Below are positions 17,848 through 27,439 of a stretch of 64,000 bases of DNA, one piece after another. The notes under the pieces are model-generated. The model made no database searches and was not told the origin of the DNA. It saw only the letters and a program-made list of their open reading frames with translations. Position 1 is the stretch's first letter. Each line of letters opens with the position of its first letter. This stretch comes from Pseudomonas sp. Irchel 3A7 (GTDB lineage Bacteria; Pseudomonadota; Gammaproteobacteria; Pseudomonadales; Pseudomonadaceae), in NCBI RefSeq assembly GCF_900187565.1, contig NZ_FYED01000005.1, positions 1-64,000 on the forward strand. Direction: 5' to 3'. Position numbers and translations under genes: made by a program.

Positions 17848-19230
17848 ATGCCCGATTTGCAAACCTTGAAAGACAGCGCTGTCTTTACGCCTGTCATTCG
17901 TCAAAAATCCCTGAGCCTCATCGGCGGATTCACCGCATTGAGTCTCGCCACCTGCGTCCAGGCCACCCCGGCCTTCGATAACAACTCACCCTGGATGCTC
18001 GGTGACGGGAACGGCACGCGCAGCGAACTGGCGAAGAAAGGCTACGACTTCAAGGTCGACTACACCGGTGAAATGGGTAGCAATCTGCACGGCGGCTACG
18101 ACCATGACCGGACGGCGCGCTACAGCGACCAGTTCGGCTTCGGCACGCATCTGGATTTGCAGAAGATCCTGGGCTGGGACGACGCGGAGTTTCAGCTGAC
18201 CATTACCGAGCGCAGTGGCAACAACATCAGCAACGACCGCATCAACGATCCGCGAGTCGGCGGTTTCACCTCGGCCCAGGAAGTCTGGGGGCGCGGCCAG
18301 ACCTGGCGCTTGACGCAGATGTGGTACCAGCAGAAGTTTTTCGACCAGAAGCTGGACATCAAGGTCGGCCGTTTTGGCGAGGGCGAAGACTTCAACAGCT
18401 TCCCCTGCGACTTCCAGAACCTGGCGTTCTGCGGCTCCCAGGTGGGCAACTGGGTCGGTGACATCTGGTACAACTGGCCGGTCAGCCAGTGGGCGCTGCG
18501 GATCAAATATCACCTGACGCCTGAACTGTACGCACAGGTCGGTGCCTATGAGCAAAACCCGTCGAATCTGGATCGCGACAACGGCTTCAAGCTCAGCGGC
18601 AGCGGCACCCAGGGCGCGATCCTACCGGTGGAAGTGGTGTGGACGCCGAAGTTCGACGGCCTGCCGGGGGAATACCGCGCCGGTTATTACTACAGCAACG
18701 CCAATGCCACCGACGTCTACAAGGATAGCCATGGCCAGCCCGCCGCCCTGAGTGGCGAGGCTTACCGCAGCGCGTCGAGCAAGCACGGTGTGTGGCTCGG
18801 CATCCAGCAGCAAATCACCAGCGTCGCCAGCGATCACAGCCGGGGTTTGAGCGTGTTCGCCAACGGCACGATGCACGACAAGAAGACCAACGCCATCGAC
18901 AACTACGTCCAGGCCGGTGTCGTCTACAAAGGTCTGTTCGATGCACGCGCCAATGACGACATCGGCTTCGCCCTGGCCCGCGTCCACGTCAACCCGGCCT
19001 ATCGCAAGAACGCCGAGGCGACCAACCAGGCCCACGCCGTTTTCGACTACGACGATCCGTCGTTCCTGCCGCCCCAGGACACCGAATACAGCGCCGAACT
19101 CTATTACGGCGTGCACGTCACGAATTGGCTGACCGTGCGCCCGAACCTGCAATACATCCGCCACCCCGGTGGCGTGGACCAGGTCGACGATGAGCTGATT
19201 GGCGGGATCAAGATCCAGTCGTCGTTCTAA
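17848..19230 (+). CDS. oprB: Carbohydrate-selective porin, OprB family
   Basis: A 460-residue protein with an N-terminal signal peptide (about residues 1-39, ending CVQA) and a mature start of TPAFDNNSPWMLG, as in OprB porins. The rest is beta-rich, with alternating aromatic residues and a C-terminal Phe typical of outer-membrane barrels. OprB proteins admit glucose and other sugars through the outer membrane. It lies directly upstream of membrane glucose dehydrogenase in the same direction, so the pair brings glucose into the periplasm and oxidises it there. A REP doublet separates them, so they may have separate transcripts. Confidence 0.88.
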   Translation: MPDLQTLKDSAVFTPVIRQKSLSLIGGFTALSLATCVQATPAFDNNSPWMLGDGNGTRSELAKKGYDFKVDYTGEMGSNLHGGYDHDRTARYSDQFGFGTHLDLQKILGWDDAEFQLTITERSGNNISNDRINDPRVGGFTSAQEVWGRGQTWRLTQMWYQQKFFDQKLDIKVGRFGEGEDFNSFPCDFQNLAFCGSQVGNWVGDIWYNWPVSQWALRIKYHLTPELYAQVGAYEQNPSNLDRDNGFKLSGSGTQGAILPVEVVWTPKFDGLPGEYRAGYYYSNANATDVYKDSHGQPAALSGEAYRSASSKHGVWLGIQQQITSVASDHSRGLSVFANGTMHDKKTNAIDNYVQAGVVYKGLFDARANDDIGFALARVHVNPAYRKNAEATNQAHAVFDYDDPSFLPPQDTEYSAELYYGVHVTNWLTVRPNLQYIRHPGGVDQVDDELIGGIKIQSSF

Positions 19231-19245
19231 GAATTACGCAAAAAC

Positions 19246-19337
19246 CTGTGGGAGCGAGCCGGCTCGCGAAGCGGCCATCACATCCAACATCAGCGTCGGA
19301 TGACACACCGCCTTCGCGAGCAGGCTCGCTCCCACAA
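19246..19337. repeat. REP doublet (GCGAGCAGGCTCGC type)
   Basis: Inverted units at the two ends of this stretch, between oprB and gcd; the left arm carries a GAGCCGGCTC core variant. Confidence 0.88.
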
Positions 19338-19443
19338 GGGACCGCATCGACAGAACACCTTTTAGCTGAACCATGCCCACACAGGATCATCATCTACAGT
19401 GAACCTGCGCGGGACTCATCAAAACTTCACGGAGAACCACACT

Positions 19444-21852
19444 ATGAGCACTGAGGGTGCTTTGAGTCGAAGCCGTCTGCTGCCGAGCCTGCTCGGTGTC
19501 CTGCTTCTGCTAATGGGCCTGGCCATGCTGGCCGGCGGTATCAAGCTGAGCCTGCTCGGCGGCTCGCTGTATTACGTGCTGGCCGGTATTGGCCTGACGC
19601 TGACCGGCGTCCTGCTGATCGCCGCCCGCCGCGCTGCGCTGGGCCTGTACGCATTGGTGCTGTTCGCCAGCACCGTCTGGGCACTGTGGGAAGTCGGCCT
19701 CGACTGGTGGCAACTGGTGCCGCGTCTGGCCATGTTGTTTGCCCTCGGCATCGTCATGTTGCTGCCATGGTTCCGTAGTCCGCTGTTGCGCGCCGGTGCA
19801 GCACCGATGGGCACGGGTGCGCTGAGCGTGGCCGTGGTCATCGCCGGCGCCACTGCGCTGGCCAGCCAGTTCACCAACCCCGGTGAAATCAAGGGACAAC
19901 TGGACCGCGACAGCGTCCCGGGCATGACCAACACCGCGCCTGCCATGCCGGACGGCGACTGGAACTCCTACGGCCGCAGTGCTCACGGCGACCGTTACTC
20001 GCCATTGGCACAGATCACCCCGCAGAACGTGCACAAGCTGGTGCCGGCCTGGACCTACCGCACGGGTGATCTGCCAGGGCCGAACGACCCGGGCGAAACC
20101 ACCGCCGAAAACACCCCGCTGAAAGTCAACGGCATGCTCTATGTCTGCACGCCGCACAGCCAGGTGATTGCGCTGGACCCGGACAGCGGCAAGGAAATCT
20201 GGCGTTTCGATCCGAAGCTCTCGACGCAGAACGCGGCGAACTTCAAGGGTTGGGCGCACATGACCTGCCGTGGCGTGACCTATCACGATGACGCGGTGTA
20301 TGCCTCCGAACAGAGCCCGACCGGCAGCGCCAGCGCACCGGTGGCCAGCATCTGCCCACGCCGCATCTTCCTGCCCACCGCCGATACCCGTCTGATTGCC
20401 CTCAACGCCGACACCGGCAAGATGTGCGAAGACTTCGGCGACAAGGGCCAGGTCGACCTGCGCGCCAACATCGGCGGCTTCACCGCCGGCGGCTACTACT
20501 CCACCTCGCCTCCCGCAGTCACCAAGGACCTGGTGGTGATTGGCGGGCACGTCACCGACAACGTCTCCACCGACGAACCGAGCGGTGTGATCCGCGCCTT
20601 CGACGTGCACACCGGCAAACTGGTGTGGAACTGGGACAGCGGCAACCCGGACGACACCACGCCGATTGCCGAAGGCAAGGTCTACACCCGCAACTCACCG
20701 AACATGTGGTCCATGTTCGCCGTCGATGAAAAACTCGGCATGCTCTACCTGCCGATGGGCAATCAGACCCCGGACCAGTTCGGTGGCGCGCGCACCCCTG
20801 AGTCGGAACTGCACGCCGCCGGCCTGACCGCCCTGGACATCGCCACCGGCAAAGTGCGCTGGCACTTCCAGTTCACCCACCATGACCTGTGGGACATGGA
20901 CGTCGGTGGCCAGCCAACCCTGATGGACCTGAAAACCGCCGATGGCGTGAAGCCGGCGGTACTGGCCTCCACCAAGCAAGGCAGCATCTACGTACTGGAC
21001 CGCAGCAGCGGCCAGGCCATCGTACCGATCAATGAAGTGCCGGTGCCGCAAGGCGCGGTGGAAGGCGACCACACGTCGCCGACCCAGCCGAAATCCGACC
21101 TCAACCTGATGCCGCCACCGCTGCAGGAACGCGACATGTGGGGCGTGACCCCGTTCGACCAGCTGATCTGCCGGATCGACTTCAAATCCATGCGCTACGA
21201 CGGTCCGTTCACCCCGCCGTCGTTGCAGGGTTCGATCGTGTATCCGGGTAACTTCGGCGTGTTCGACTGGGGCGGTATCTCGGTCGATCCGGTGCGCCAG
21301 ATCGCCTTCGTGAACCCGAGCTACATGGCCTTCAAATCGAAAATGATCCCGGCCGCCGACATCGCCGCCCAAGGCCCGCGCAAAAGCGAAACCGAAGGTG
21401 TGCAGCCGAACAAGGGTGCGCCGTACGGCGTGATCCTCGAAGCACTGCTCTCGCCAATGGGCCTGCCGTGCCAGGCGCCGGCCTGGGGCTACGTGGCCGC
21501 CATCGACCTGACCACCCAGGAAAAAATCTGGATGCACAAGAACGGCACCGTGCGCGACAGCTCACCGGTTCCGATTCCGCTGAGCATGGGCGTGCCAAGC
21601 CTGGGCGGCACCTTTACCACCGCCGGTGGCGTCGGTTTCCTCAGCGGCACCCTCGACCAGTACCTGCGTGCCTACGACGTGAAAAACGGCAAGCAACTGT
21701 GGGAAGGCCGCCTGCCGGCCGGCGCGCAGACCACACCCATGACCTACACCGGCAAGGACGGCCAGCAATACGTGCTGGTCGTTGCCGGCGGTCATGGTTC
21801 CCTGGGCACCAAACAGGGTGACTATGTGATTGCGTACAAACTGTCGGAATAG
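19444..21852 (+). CDS. gcd: Membrane-bound PQQ-dependent glucose dehydrogenase
   Basis: 802 residues from ATG 19444. The first about 140 residues form five membrane helices; the rest is a periplasmic beta-propeller that binds PQQ and calcium (tryptophan-docking repeats such as GKEIWRF, GKVRWHF and GKQLWEG). It oxidises glucose to gluconolactone in the periplasm and passes electrons to ubiquinone. Length and domain order equal the family norm. The upstream in-frame ATG at 19399 would add 15 polar residues before the first helix and is less likely. An intrinsic terminator follows at once, so it ends the transcript. Confidence 0.94.
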   Translation: MSTEGALSRSRLLPSLLGVLLLLMGLAMLAGGIKLSLLGGSLYYVLAGIGLTLTGVLLIAARRAALGLYALVLFASTVWALWEVGLDWWQLVPRLAMLFALGIVMLLPWFRSPLLRAGAAPMGTGALSVAVVIAGATALASQFTNPGEIKGQLDRDSVPGMTNTAPAMPDGDWNSYGRSAHGDRYSPLAQITPQNVHKLVPAWTYRTGDLPGPNDPGETTAENTPLKVNGMLYVCTPHSQVIALDPDSGKEIWRFDPKLSTQNAANFKGWAHMTCRGVTYHDDAVYASEQSPTGSASAPVASICPRRIFLPTADTRLIALNADTGKMCEDFGDKGQVDLRANIGGFTAGGYYSTSPPAVTKDLVVIGGHVTDNVSTDEPSGVIRAFDVHTGKLVWNWDSGNPDDTTPIAEGKVYTRNSPNMWSMFAVDEKLGMLYLPMGNQTPDQFGGARTPESELHAAGLTALDIATGKVRWHFQFTHHDLWDMDVGGQPTLMDLKTADGVKPAVLASTKQGSIYVLDRSSGQAIVPINEVPVPQGAVEGDHTSPTQPKSDLNLMPPPLQERDMWGVTPFDQLICRIDFKSMRYDGPFTPPSLQGSIVYPGNFGVFDWGGISVDPVRQIAFVNPSYMAFKSKMIPAADIAAQGPRKSETEGVQPNKGAPYGVILEALLSPMGLPCQAPAWGYVAAIDLTTQEKIWMHKNGTVRDSSPVPIPLSMGVPSLGGTFTTAGGVGFLSGTLDQYLRAYDVKNGKQLWEGRLPAGAQTTPMTYTGKDGQQYVLVVAGGHGSLGTKQGDYVIAYKLSE

Positions 21853-21872
21853 TTTTTAGCGACAGCAGAACA

Positions 21873-21908
21873 AAGGGCGACGCTCCGTAAGGGTGTCGCC
21901 CTTTTTTT
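21873..21908 (+). terminator. Intrinsic terminator after gcd
   Basis: Stem AAGGGCGAC / GTCGCCCTT with a run of eight T, about 20 bases after the gcd stop. Confidence 0.9.
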
Positions 21909-22043
21909 TGAATGCCTCATCGATAAAGGATCAATCGCCAATCGATCTAAATAACTGTCAACTCTGACAGTAGCTGCTCATTTCTTTTCTGCGCATCCTC
22001 AATTGCACGCACGCAAAAGCGTGCCCGTATAACTGAGGTGCAA

Positions 22044-22702
22044 ATGACGTCCCCAAACCGAAATGTCACTGGCTGGATCGAGGCACTGGCCGAGGGTGAA
22101 ATCAAACTGCACTAGTTGCCAAAGGCTTTTTCCCACGACGAAGCGGCCTACATCCGTCGCGAAGCTTTGCAACGTATCCGCGGAATGTCGCTCCACACCA
22201 TCGGTAACTACACCTTCGATGCAAAACCGGCCAAATGCGAGAACTTCATCGGTGCCATTCAGATTCCGGTGGGTGTCGTCGGGCCCGTGCTGATCAAGGG
22301 TCAAGCGCTTTGCGCCAGTGAACCGGTATTCGCACCGTTGGCCACCACGGAAGGCGCATTGATCGCCAGTGTCTCCCGAGGTTGCAGTGCACTGCATGCC
22401 GCTGGTGGCGCGGTGGTGCCATCGGTATCACCTGTATCGAACCCCGCGAGCATGGCGCCGTCTACGCCTCAATCCTGTTGCCCGACACACCGTTGGGCAC
22501 CGTCGGCGGTGGTACCGGCCTTGGCACGCAATCGGAGGCCCTGGCGTTGATGGGCATCGTGCCCGGCGAGAAAAAACCCGGGATGGATGTGCTGCGCCTG
22601 GCAGAAATACTCGGCACCCTGGTGTTGGCGGGTGAATTGTCGATCATGGCTGCGCAAGCGTCTCACAATCTGGTCAAAGCCCATGTGCAACTGGGACGTT
22701 GA
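22044..22702 (+). pseudogene. Class I HMG-CoA reductase, inactivated
   Basis: The frame begins at ATG 22044 and reads through GEIKLH to a TAG at 22113-22115, where homologues usually have Gln. It then continues with class I reductase blocks: [17 protein letters not shown] and [15 protein letters not shown] (the latter with the catalytic Glu). Near 22405 the frame shifts and the sequence jumps to the C-terminal [11 protein letters not shown] and LVLAGELSIMAA blocks, ending at TGA 22702. About 150 or more central residues, including the catalytic Lys and Asp, are missing. It lies four bases ahead of mevalonate kinase, so it was the first gene of a mevalonate operon. Confidence 0.85.
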
Positions 22703-22705
22703 CGG

Positions 22706-23764
22706 ATGATCGCCATTCAAGCCAGCGCCCCGGGCAAAATCATTCTGATGGGTGAGCACGCCGCCCTGCATGGATGTCCGGTGATCGCCAGTTCCCTGGG
22801 GCTGTATTGCAATGTCCGGGTACATCCGCGTCACGACGGACAGATTAAACTGAGATTGCCCGACCTCTCGATCCAGCGGGTTTACGACCCTCTGCAACTG
22901 GCGGATTACACCCTGCAAGTGCGCCAGGCGTGGAAGCACTATGTGAGCGATCCAACATCCCGGACCTTTGCTCAGGTCAAAGGCCAGGACCTTGATCACG
23001 TGGTCAAATGCTCCATCGGAGAAATCCTGCTCAGGTTGGCACCGCAGGACTGGCGTGGATTCTCTCTGCGGGTGCGATCACAGATTCCTGCCGAAGCCGG
23101 GTTCGGCAGCTCCGGCGCTTTGGCGGTTACGCTGGTGGCGGCACTGCTGCGGCTCTTCAGGCTGCCAGCGATGGACAATCCAGTGCAATGTCTGGCGCAA
23201 ACCATTGAGCGCTATGTCCACGGCCAGTCTTCCGGGATCGACCACAACACCAGCCTGCATGGCTCGGTGGTCGAGCGGCGATCAGACGGGGAAGGTGGTT
23301 TCAACCTGACTCCATGGCCCATCGAAAACCTGAGCGTACTGCACGGATTGCAGCTCTATCACACCGGCGCCGCCCGCGAGAGTACCGGACAAGTGGTCGC
23401 CGCCACTCGACACAGGCTGGCAGGCAAGGGCAATCCACTGCTGGCCAGCATGTGTCGCAACACTGAGCGCTTTTGCTCGCTCTTGCAGCAAACGCGTCCG
23501 ATGCCTGAAACACTCAAGGCCGTGTTGCGCGACTATGAAGCCGATCTGGAAAAACTGGGTGTCGTTCCAGCTGCCGTTGCCGAGGTGATTCGCGCCATAG
23601 AAAGGGCCGGAGGCGCGGCAAAGATATGTGGCGCCGGTGCGCTTTGCGGGGAGAGCGCCGGAGCGCTGCTGGGGGTGGGTGCCCCGGCGCTGCCGGAACT
23701 GGCGCACTACCGCAGGATTGATGCAGCACTGGGGGTGAGCGGCCTGGAGATCACTCAGAAATGA
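22706..23764 (+). CDS. Mevalonate kinase (GHMP kinase family)
   Basis: A 352-residue GHMP kinase. It opens with SAPGKIILMGEHAALHG, has the ATP-binding loop GFGSSGALAVT near residue 132, and SSGIDHNTSLHG with Asp179, the catalytic Asp position of mevalonate kinases. This phosphorylates mevalonate in the cytoplasm. Phosphomevalonate kinase is the main alternative, but the SGID pattern fits mevalonate kinase better. Its stop overlaps the decarboxylase start (ATGA), and it follows the broken reductase by four bases. Pseudomonas normally makes isoprenoids by the MEP route, so this is probably horizontally acquired. The frame is intact. Confidence 0.82.
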   Translation: MIAIQASAPGKIILMGEHAALHGCPVIASSLGLYCNVRVHPRHDGQIKLRLPDLSIQRVYDPLQLADYTLQVRQAWKHYVSDPTSRTFAQVKGQDLDHVVKCSIGEILLRLAPQDWRGFSLRVRSQIPAEAGFGSSGALAVTLVAALLRLFRLPAMDNPVQCLAQTIERYVHGQSSGIDHNTSLHGSVVERRSDGEGGFNLTPWPIENLSVLHGLQLYHTGAARESTGQVVAATRHRLAGKGNPLLASMCRNTERFCSLLQQTRPMPETLKAVLRDYEADLEKLGVVPAAVAEVIRAIERAGGAAKICGAGALCGESAGALLGVGAPALPELAHYRRIDAALGVSGLEITQK

Positions 23765-24762
23765 ACCGAATCACCGTCTCATCCCCCAGCAACATTGCAT
23801 TGATCAAGTATTGGGGCATGAGCAATGAACAGCTGACGCTCCCCAACAACGTTTCGCTGTCCATGACCCTGAGTCAGTGCGTCAGCCTTTGCACGATGGC
23901 ACCGCTGCCCATTGGCTCAACCGATGAGATCCTGTGGAGAACCCGCGAGGGCACACTGGTGCCCGCCAACGCCTCTTTGCGCTTCGGTATCGAGTATCAC
24001 CTGGGGCAACTGCGCCAGCACTTCGATCACTGGCACCCCCTGCGCATCGCCACCAGCAACAGCTTCCCCACCGGAGCCGGAATCGCTTCGTCGGCGGCTG
24101 GCTTCAGTGCCCTGGCCATGGCCTTCGCCCTGCTGTGCGATCAGAACTGCGATGCCGCGCACATCAGTGAACTGGCACGTTTGTCCGGCTCAGGTTCGGC
24201 GTCACGGTCGGCGTTCGGCGGATTTGTCCAGTGGCCAGGCGATGCCCGACAGCTTGCAGGGCCGGCACAAGCCTTCGCTCCGGCGCAGCACTGGCCGCTG
24301 TGTGACCTGATTGCCGTGGTCGACGCCAGGCACAAGAAGGTCAGCTCCCGCCAGGGTCATCATCTGGCCTCCAGCAGCCCTTTTTACCGAGCCCGTCTTG
24401 ATCTGTTGCCAGACCGCCTGAACACCGTGCGCCAAGCCATTCTCAACCGTGACTTCACTGCATTGGCCGACGCCGTGGAGTGCGAAGCCATTGAAATGCA
24501 CATGATCGCCATGACGTCCCAACCGCCGGTTTTCTATTGGCAACCGACAACACTGACGCTGCTTGAACGGGTTCGCCAACTGCGCGGCGAAGGGCTGCAG
24601 GTGTGTGCCACGATGGATGCCGGCCCCAATGTGCATGTGCTCTGCACCCTACAGCACCGGTCGCAGGTTTTTGCCGCGTTGAGATCGCTACCCGGCGTCG
24701 TTCGGTGGATTTTCGATCAAGCGGGCGACGGGCCCCGACGGCTGGAACATCATCTGTTTTAA
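23761..24762 (+). CDS. mvaD: Diphosphomevalonate decarboxylase
   Basis: A 333-residue protein with all the signatures I know for this enzyme: NIALIKYWG at residues 12-20, NSFPTGAGIASSAAG near 100, SGSASRSAFGGFVQW from about 142, KKVSSRQG near 194 and MDAGPNVHVL with the catalytic Asp286. It decarboxylates mevalonate diphosphate to isopentenyl diphosphate with ATP. It is translationally coupled to the kinase upstream. No phosphomevalonate kinase, HMG-CoA synthase or isopentenyl isomerase is in view, so the pathway is incomplete here. The frame is undamaged, in contrast to the reductase. Confidence 0.9.
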   Translation: MNRITVSSPSNIALIKYWGMSNEQLTLPNNVSLSMTLSQCVSLCTMAPLPIGSTDEILWRTREGTLVPANASLRFGIEYHLGQLRQHFDHWHPLRIATSNSFPTGAGIASSAAGFSALAMAFALLCDQNCDAAHISELARLSGSGSASRSAFGGFVQWPGDARQLAGPAQAFAPAQHWPLCDLIAVVDARHKKVSSRQGHHLASSSPFYRARLDLLPDRLNTVRQAILNRDFTALADAVECEAIEMHMIAMTSQPPVFYWQPTTLTLLERVRQLRGEGLQVCATMDAGPNVHVLCTLQHRSQVFAALRSLPGVVRWIFDQAGDGPRRLEHHLF

Positions 24763-24912
24763 GTGACCACCGGGACCGCCCCAACCAAAGTACCCAGCTA
24801 ACCTGTCTATCTACTGAACATACCCTCGAATGATTCAGTAACCCCCAAGCATCATTGAAACCACCGCCAACCTGCCCCATCTAAGACCCATACCCATTGC
24901 GCAGGTGCCCCC

Positions 24913-27330
24913 ATGAGCGACCAGCAGGAATTCCCCGAAGACTCCAGCGAATACGCCGACCCGGAAAACGCCCACCACCACACTCCCGGCAAAGGCCTCG
25001 CCCTGCCCGGCCAGAATCTGCCGGACAAGGTCTACATCATCCCGATCCACAATCGACCGTTCTTCCCGGCCCAGGTGCTGCCGGTCATCGTCAATGAAGA
25101 ACCCTGGGCGGAAACCCTTGATCTGGTCAGCAAATCCGAGCACCACTCCCTGGCCCTGTTCTACATGGACACACCCCAGGACAATCCACGCCACTTCGAC
25201 ACCTCGGCCCTGCCGCTGTACGGCACCCTGGTCAAGGTGCACCACGCCAGCCGCGAAAACGGCAAACTGCAATTCGTCGCCCAGGGCCTGACCCGCGTCC
25301 GGCTCAAGACCTGGCTCAAGCACCATCGCCCGCCGTACCTGGTGGAAGTCGAATACCCGCACCAGCCCACCGAGCCGACCGATGAGGTCAAGGCTTATGG
25401 CATGGCGCTGATCAATGCGATCAAGGAACTGCTGCCGCTCAACCCGCTGTACAGCGAAGAACTGAAGAATTACCTCAACCGCTTCAGCCCCAACGACCCA
25501 TCGCCGCTGACCGACTTCGCCGCCGCGCTGACCTCGGCCACCGGCAGCGAACTGCAGGAAGTGCTCGACTGCGTGCCGATGCTCAAGCGCATGGAAAAAG
25601 TCCTGCCGATGCTGCGCAAGGAAGTCGAAGTCGCGCGCCTGCAAAAGGAAATCTCCGCCGAAGTGAACCGCAAGATCGGCGAGCACCAGCGCGAGTTTTT
25701 CCTCAAGGAACAACTCAAGGTCATCCAGCAGGAGCTGGGGCTGACCAAGGACGACCGCAGCGCCGACCTGGAACAGTTCGAGCAGCGACTGACCGGCAAG
25801 GTACTGTCGTCGCAGGCGCAGAAGCGCATCGAAGAAGAGATGAACAAGCTGTCGATCCTCGAGACCGGTTCGCCGGAGTATGCGGTGACCCGCAACTACC
25901 TCGACTGGGCGACCTCGGTGCCGTGGGGCGTGTATGGCGAGGACAAGCTCGACCTCAAACACGCGCGCAAGGTGCTGGACAAACACCACGCAGGCCTCGA
26001 CGACATCAAGGACCGCATCCTCGAATTCCTCGCGGTCGGTGCCTATAAAGGCGAGATCAGCGGTTCTATCGTGCTGCTGGTCGGCCCGCCGGGCGTGGGC
26101 AAGACCAGCGTCGGCAAATCCATCGCCGAGTCCCTGGGCCGGCCGTTCTACCGCTTCAGCCTCGGCGGTATGCGCGACGAAGCCGAGATCAAGGGCCACC
26201 GCCGCACCTACATCGGCGCGCAGCCGGGCAAACTCGTTCAAGCGTTGAAAGACGTCGAAGTGATGAACCCGGTGATCATGCTCGATGAAATCGACAAGAT
26301 GGGCCAAAGCTACCAGGGCGACCCGGCGTCGGCGTTGCTGGAAACCCTCGACCCTGAGCAGAACGTCGAATTCCTCGACCACTACCTTGATCTGCGCATG
26401 GACCTGTCGAAAGTGCTGTTCGTCTGCACCGCCAACACCCTGGATTCGATACCCGGCCCGCTGCTCGACCGCATGGAAGTGATTCGGCTGTCGGGTTACA
26501 TCACCGAAGAAAAAGTCGCCATCGCCAAGCGTCACCTGTGGCCCAAGCTGCTGGAAAAGGCCGGTGTCTCCAAAGGCAGCCTGAGCATCAGTGACAACGC
26601 GTTGAAGGCCTTGATCGACGGTTACGCCCGTGAGGCCGGCGTGCGGCAGCTGGAAAAACAGCTCGGCAAACTGGTGCGAAAGGCCGTGATGAAATTGATC
26701 GATGAGCCGAACGCAGTGATCAAACTCGGTCCGAAAGACCTGGAAGCCTCCCTCGGCCATCCGGTGTTTCGCAACGAACAAGTCCTGTCGGGCACTGGCG
26801 TCATCACCGGACTGGCCTGGACCAGCATGGGCGGCGCGACCTTGCCGATCGAAGCGACGCGGATTCACACGTTGAATCGCGGATTCAAACTCACCGGGCA
26901 ACTGGGTGATGTGATGAAAGAGTCGGCGGAAATCGCCTACAGCTACGTCAGCTCCAATCTGAAGTCGTTCGGCGGCGATCCAAAGTTCTTCGACGAAGCC
27001 TTCGTGCACTTGCACGTGCCGGAAGGCGCAACACCCAAAGACGGCCCAAGCGCCGGCGTGACCATGGCCAGCGCCCTGCTCTCGCTCGCCCGCAACCAGC
27101 CCCCGAAAAAAGGCGTGGCCATGACCGGCGAACTGACCTTGACCGGGCATGTACTGCCGATTGGCGGCGTGCGCGAAAAGGTCATCGCGGCGCGGCGGCA
27201 GAAGATTTTCGAGTTGATCCTGCCGGAGTCGAATCGCGGGAGTTTCGACGAACTGCCGGATTATCTGAAGGAAGGGATTACCGTGCATTTCGCCAAGCGC
27301 TTTGCGGATGTGGCGAAGGTGTTGTTCTGA
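24913..27330 (+). CDS. Lon-family ATP-dependent serine protease (AsrA-like)
   Basis: 805 residues. The N-terminal LON substrate-binding domain begins at about 38 (KVYIIPIHNRPFFPAQVLPV), the AAA+ module has Walker A GPPGVGKTS at 391-399, and the protease domain has the Ser-Lys dyad Ser713 (KDGPSAGVT) and Lys756. It degrades unfolded or regulatory proteins in the cytoplasm. It is not the usual clpX-linked lon: the neighbours icp and lysoplasmalogenase match the P. aeruginosa PA0779 (asrA) locus, linked there to the aminoglycoside-induced stress response. The last about 55 bases are duplicated downstream at 28092-28146. Confidence 0.9.
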   Translation: MSDQQEFPEDSSEYADPENAHHHTPGKGLALPGQNLPDKVYIIPIHNRPFFPAQVLPVIVNEEPWAETLDLVSKSEHHSLALFYMDTPQDNPRHFDTSALPLYGTLVKVHHASRENGKLQFVAQGLTRVRLKTWLKHHRPPYLVEVEYPHQPTEPTDEVKAYGMALINAIKELLPLNPLYSEELKNYLNRFSPNDPSPLTDFAAALTSATGSELQEVLDCVPMLKRMEKVLPMLRKEVEVARLQKEISAEVNRKIGEHQREFFLKEQLKVIQQELGLTKDDRSADLEQFEQRLTGKVLSSQAQKRIEEEMNKLSILETGSPEYAVTRNYLDWATSVPWGVYGEDKLDLKHARKVLDKHHAGLDDIKDRILEFLAVGAYKGEISGSIVLLVGPPGVGKTSVGKSIAESLGRPFYRFSLGGMRDEAEIKGHRRTYIGAQPGKLVQALKDVEVMNPVIMLDEIDKMGQSYQGDPASALLETLDPEQNVEFLDHYLDLRMDLSKVLFVCTANTLDSIPGPLLDRMEVIRLSGYITEEKVAIAKRHLWPKLLEKAGVSKGSLSISDNALKALIDGYAREAGVRQLEKQLGKLVRKAVMKLIDEPNAVIKLGPKDLEASLGHPVFRNEQVLSGTGVITGLAWTSMGGATLPIEATRIHTLNRGFKLTGQLGDVMKESAEIAYSYVSSNLKSFGGDPKFFDEAFVHLHVPEGATPKDGPSAGVTMASALLSLARNQPPKKGVAMTGELTLTGHVLPIGGVREKVIAARRQKIFELILPESNRGSFDELPDYLKEGITVHFAKRFADVAKVLF

Positions 27331-27332
27331 CA
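27277..27332 (+). repeat. lon 3'-end direct repeat, copy 1
   Basis: The last about 54 coding bases of the lon-type gene plus its stop recur almost unchanged at 28092-28146. This copy is the functional end of the gene. Confidence 0.9.
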
Positions 27333-27348
27333 ATTGGCTCATAGTAAA

Positions 27349-27381
27349 CCACCTGTCGGAACTGATAGTTCTGACAGGTGG
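27349..27381 (+). terminator. Hairpin after the lon-type gene
   Basis: A long inverted repeat, CCACCTGTC-GGAA / TTC-T-GACAGGTGG, begins 18 bases after the stop. It has no T-tract, so it may work as a weak terminator or mRNA 3' stabiliser. Confidence 0.5.
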
Positions 27382-27406
27382 CACTGCTTACATGCACTGC
27401 TAAAAC

Positions 27407-27439
27407 GGTTGCTCATACCTCAATCAAGTGTGAGCAACC
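27407..27439 (+). promoter_or_regulatory. 9-base inverted repeat touching a start codon
   Basis: GGTTGCTCA (27407-27415) and TGAGCAACC (27431-27439) are perfect inverted repeats, and the second arm ends on the base before the ATG at 27440. It occupies the place of the ribosome-binding site, so it could be an RNA switch or an operator. Confidence 0.5.

Noticed and set aside
24835..27384. 849-codon minus-strand open frame opposite the lon-type gene
   Set aside because: Antisense shadow; the plus strand has all Lon motifs.
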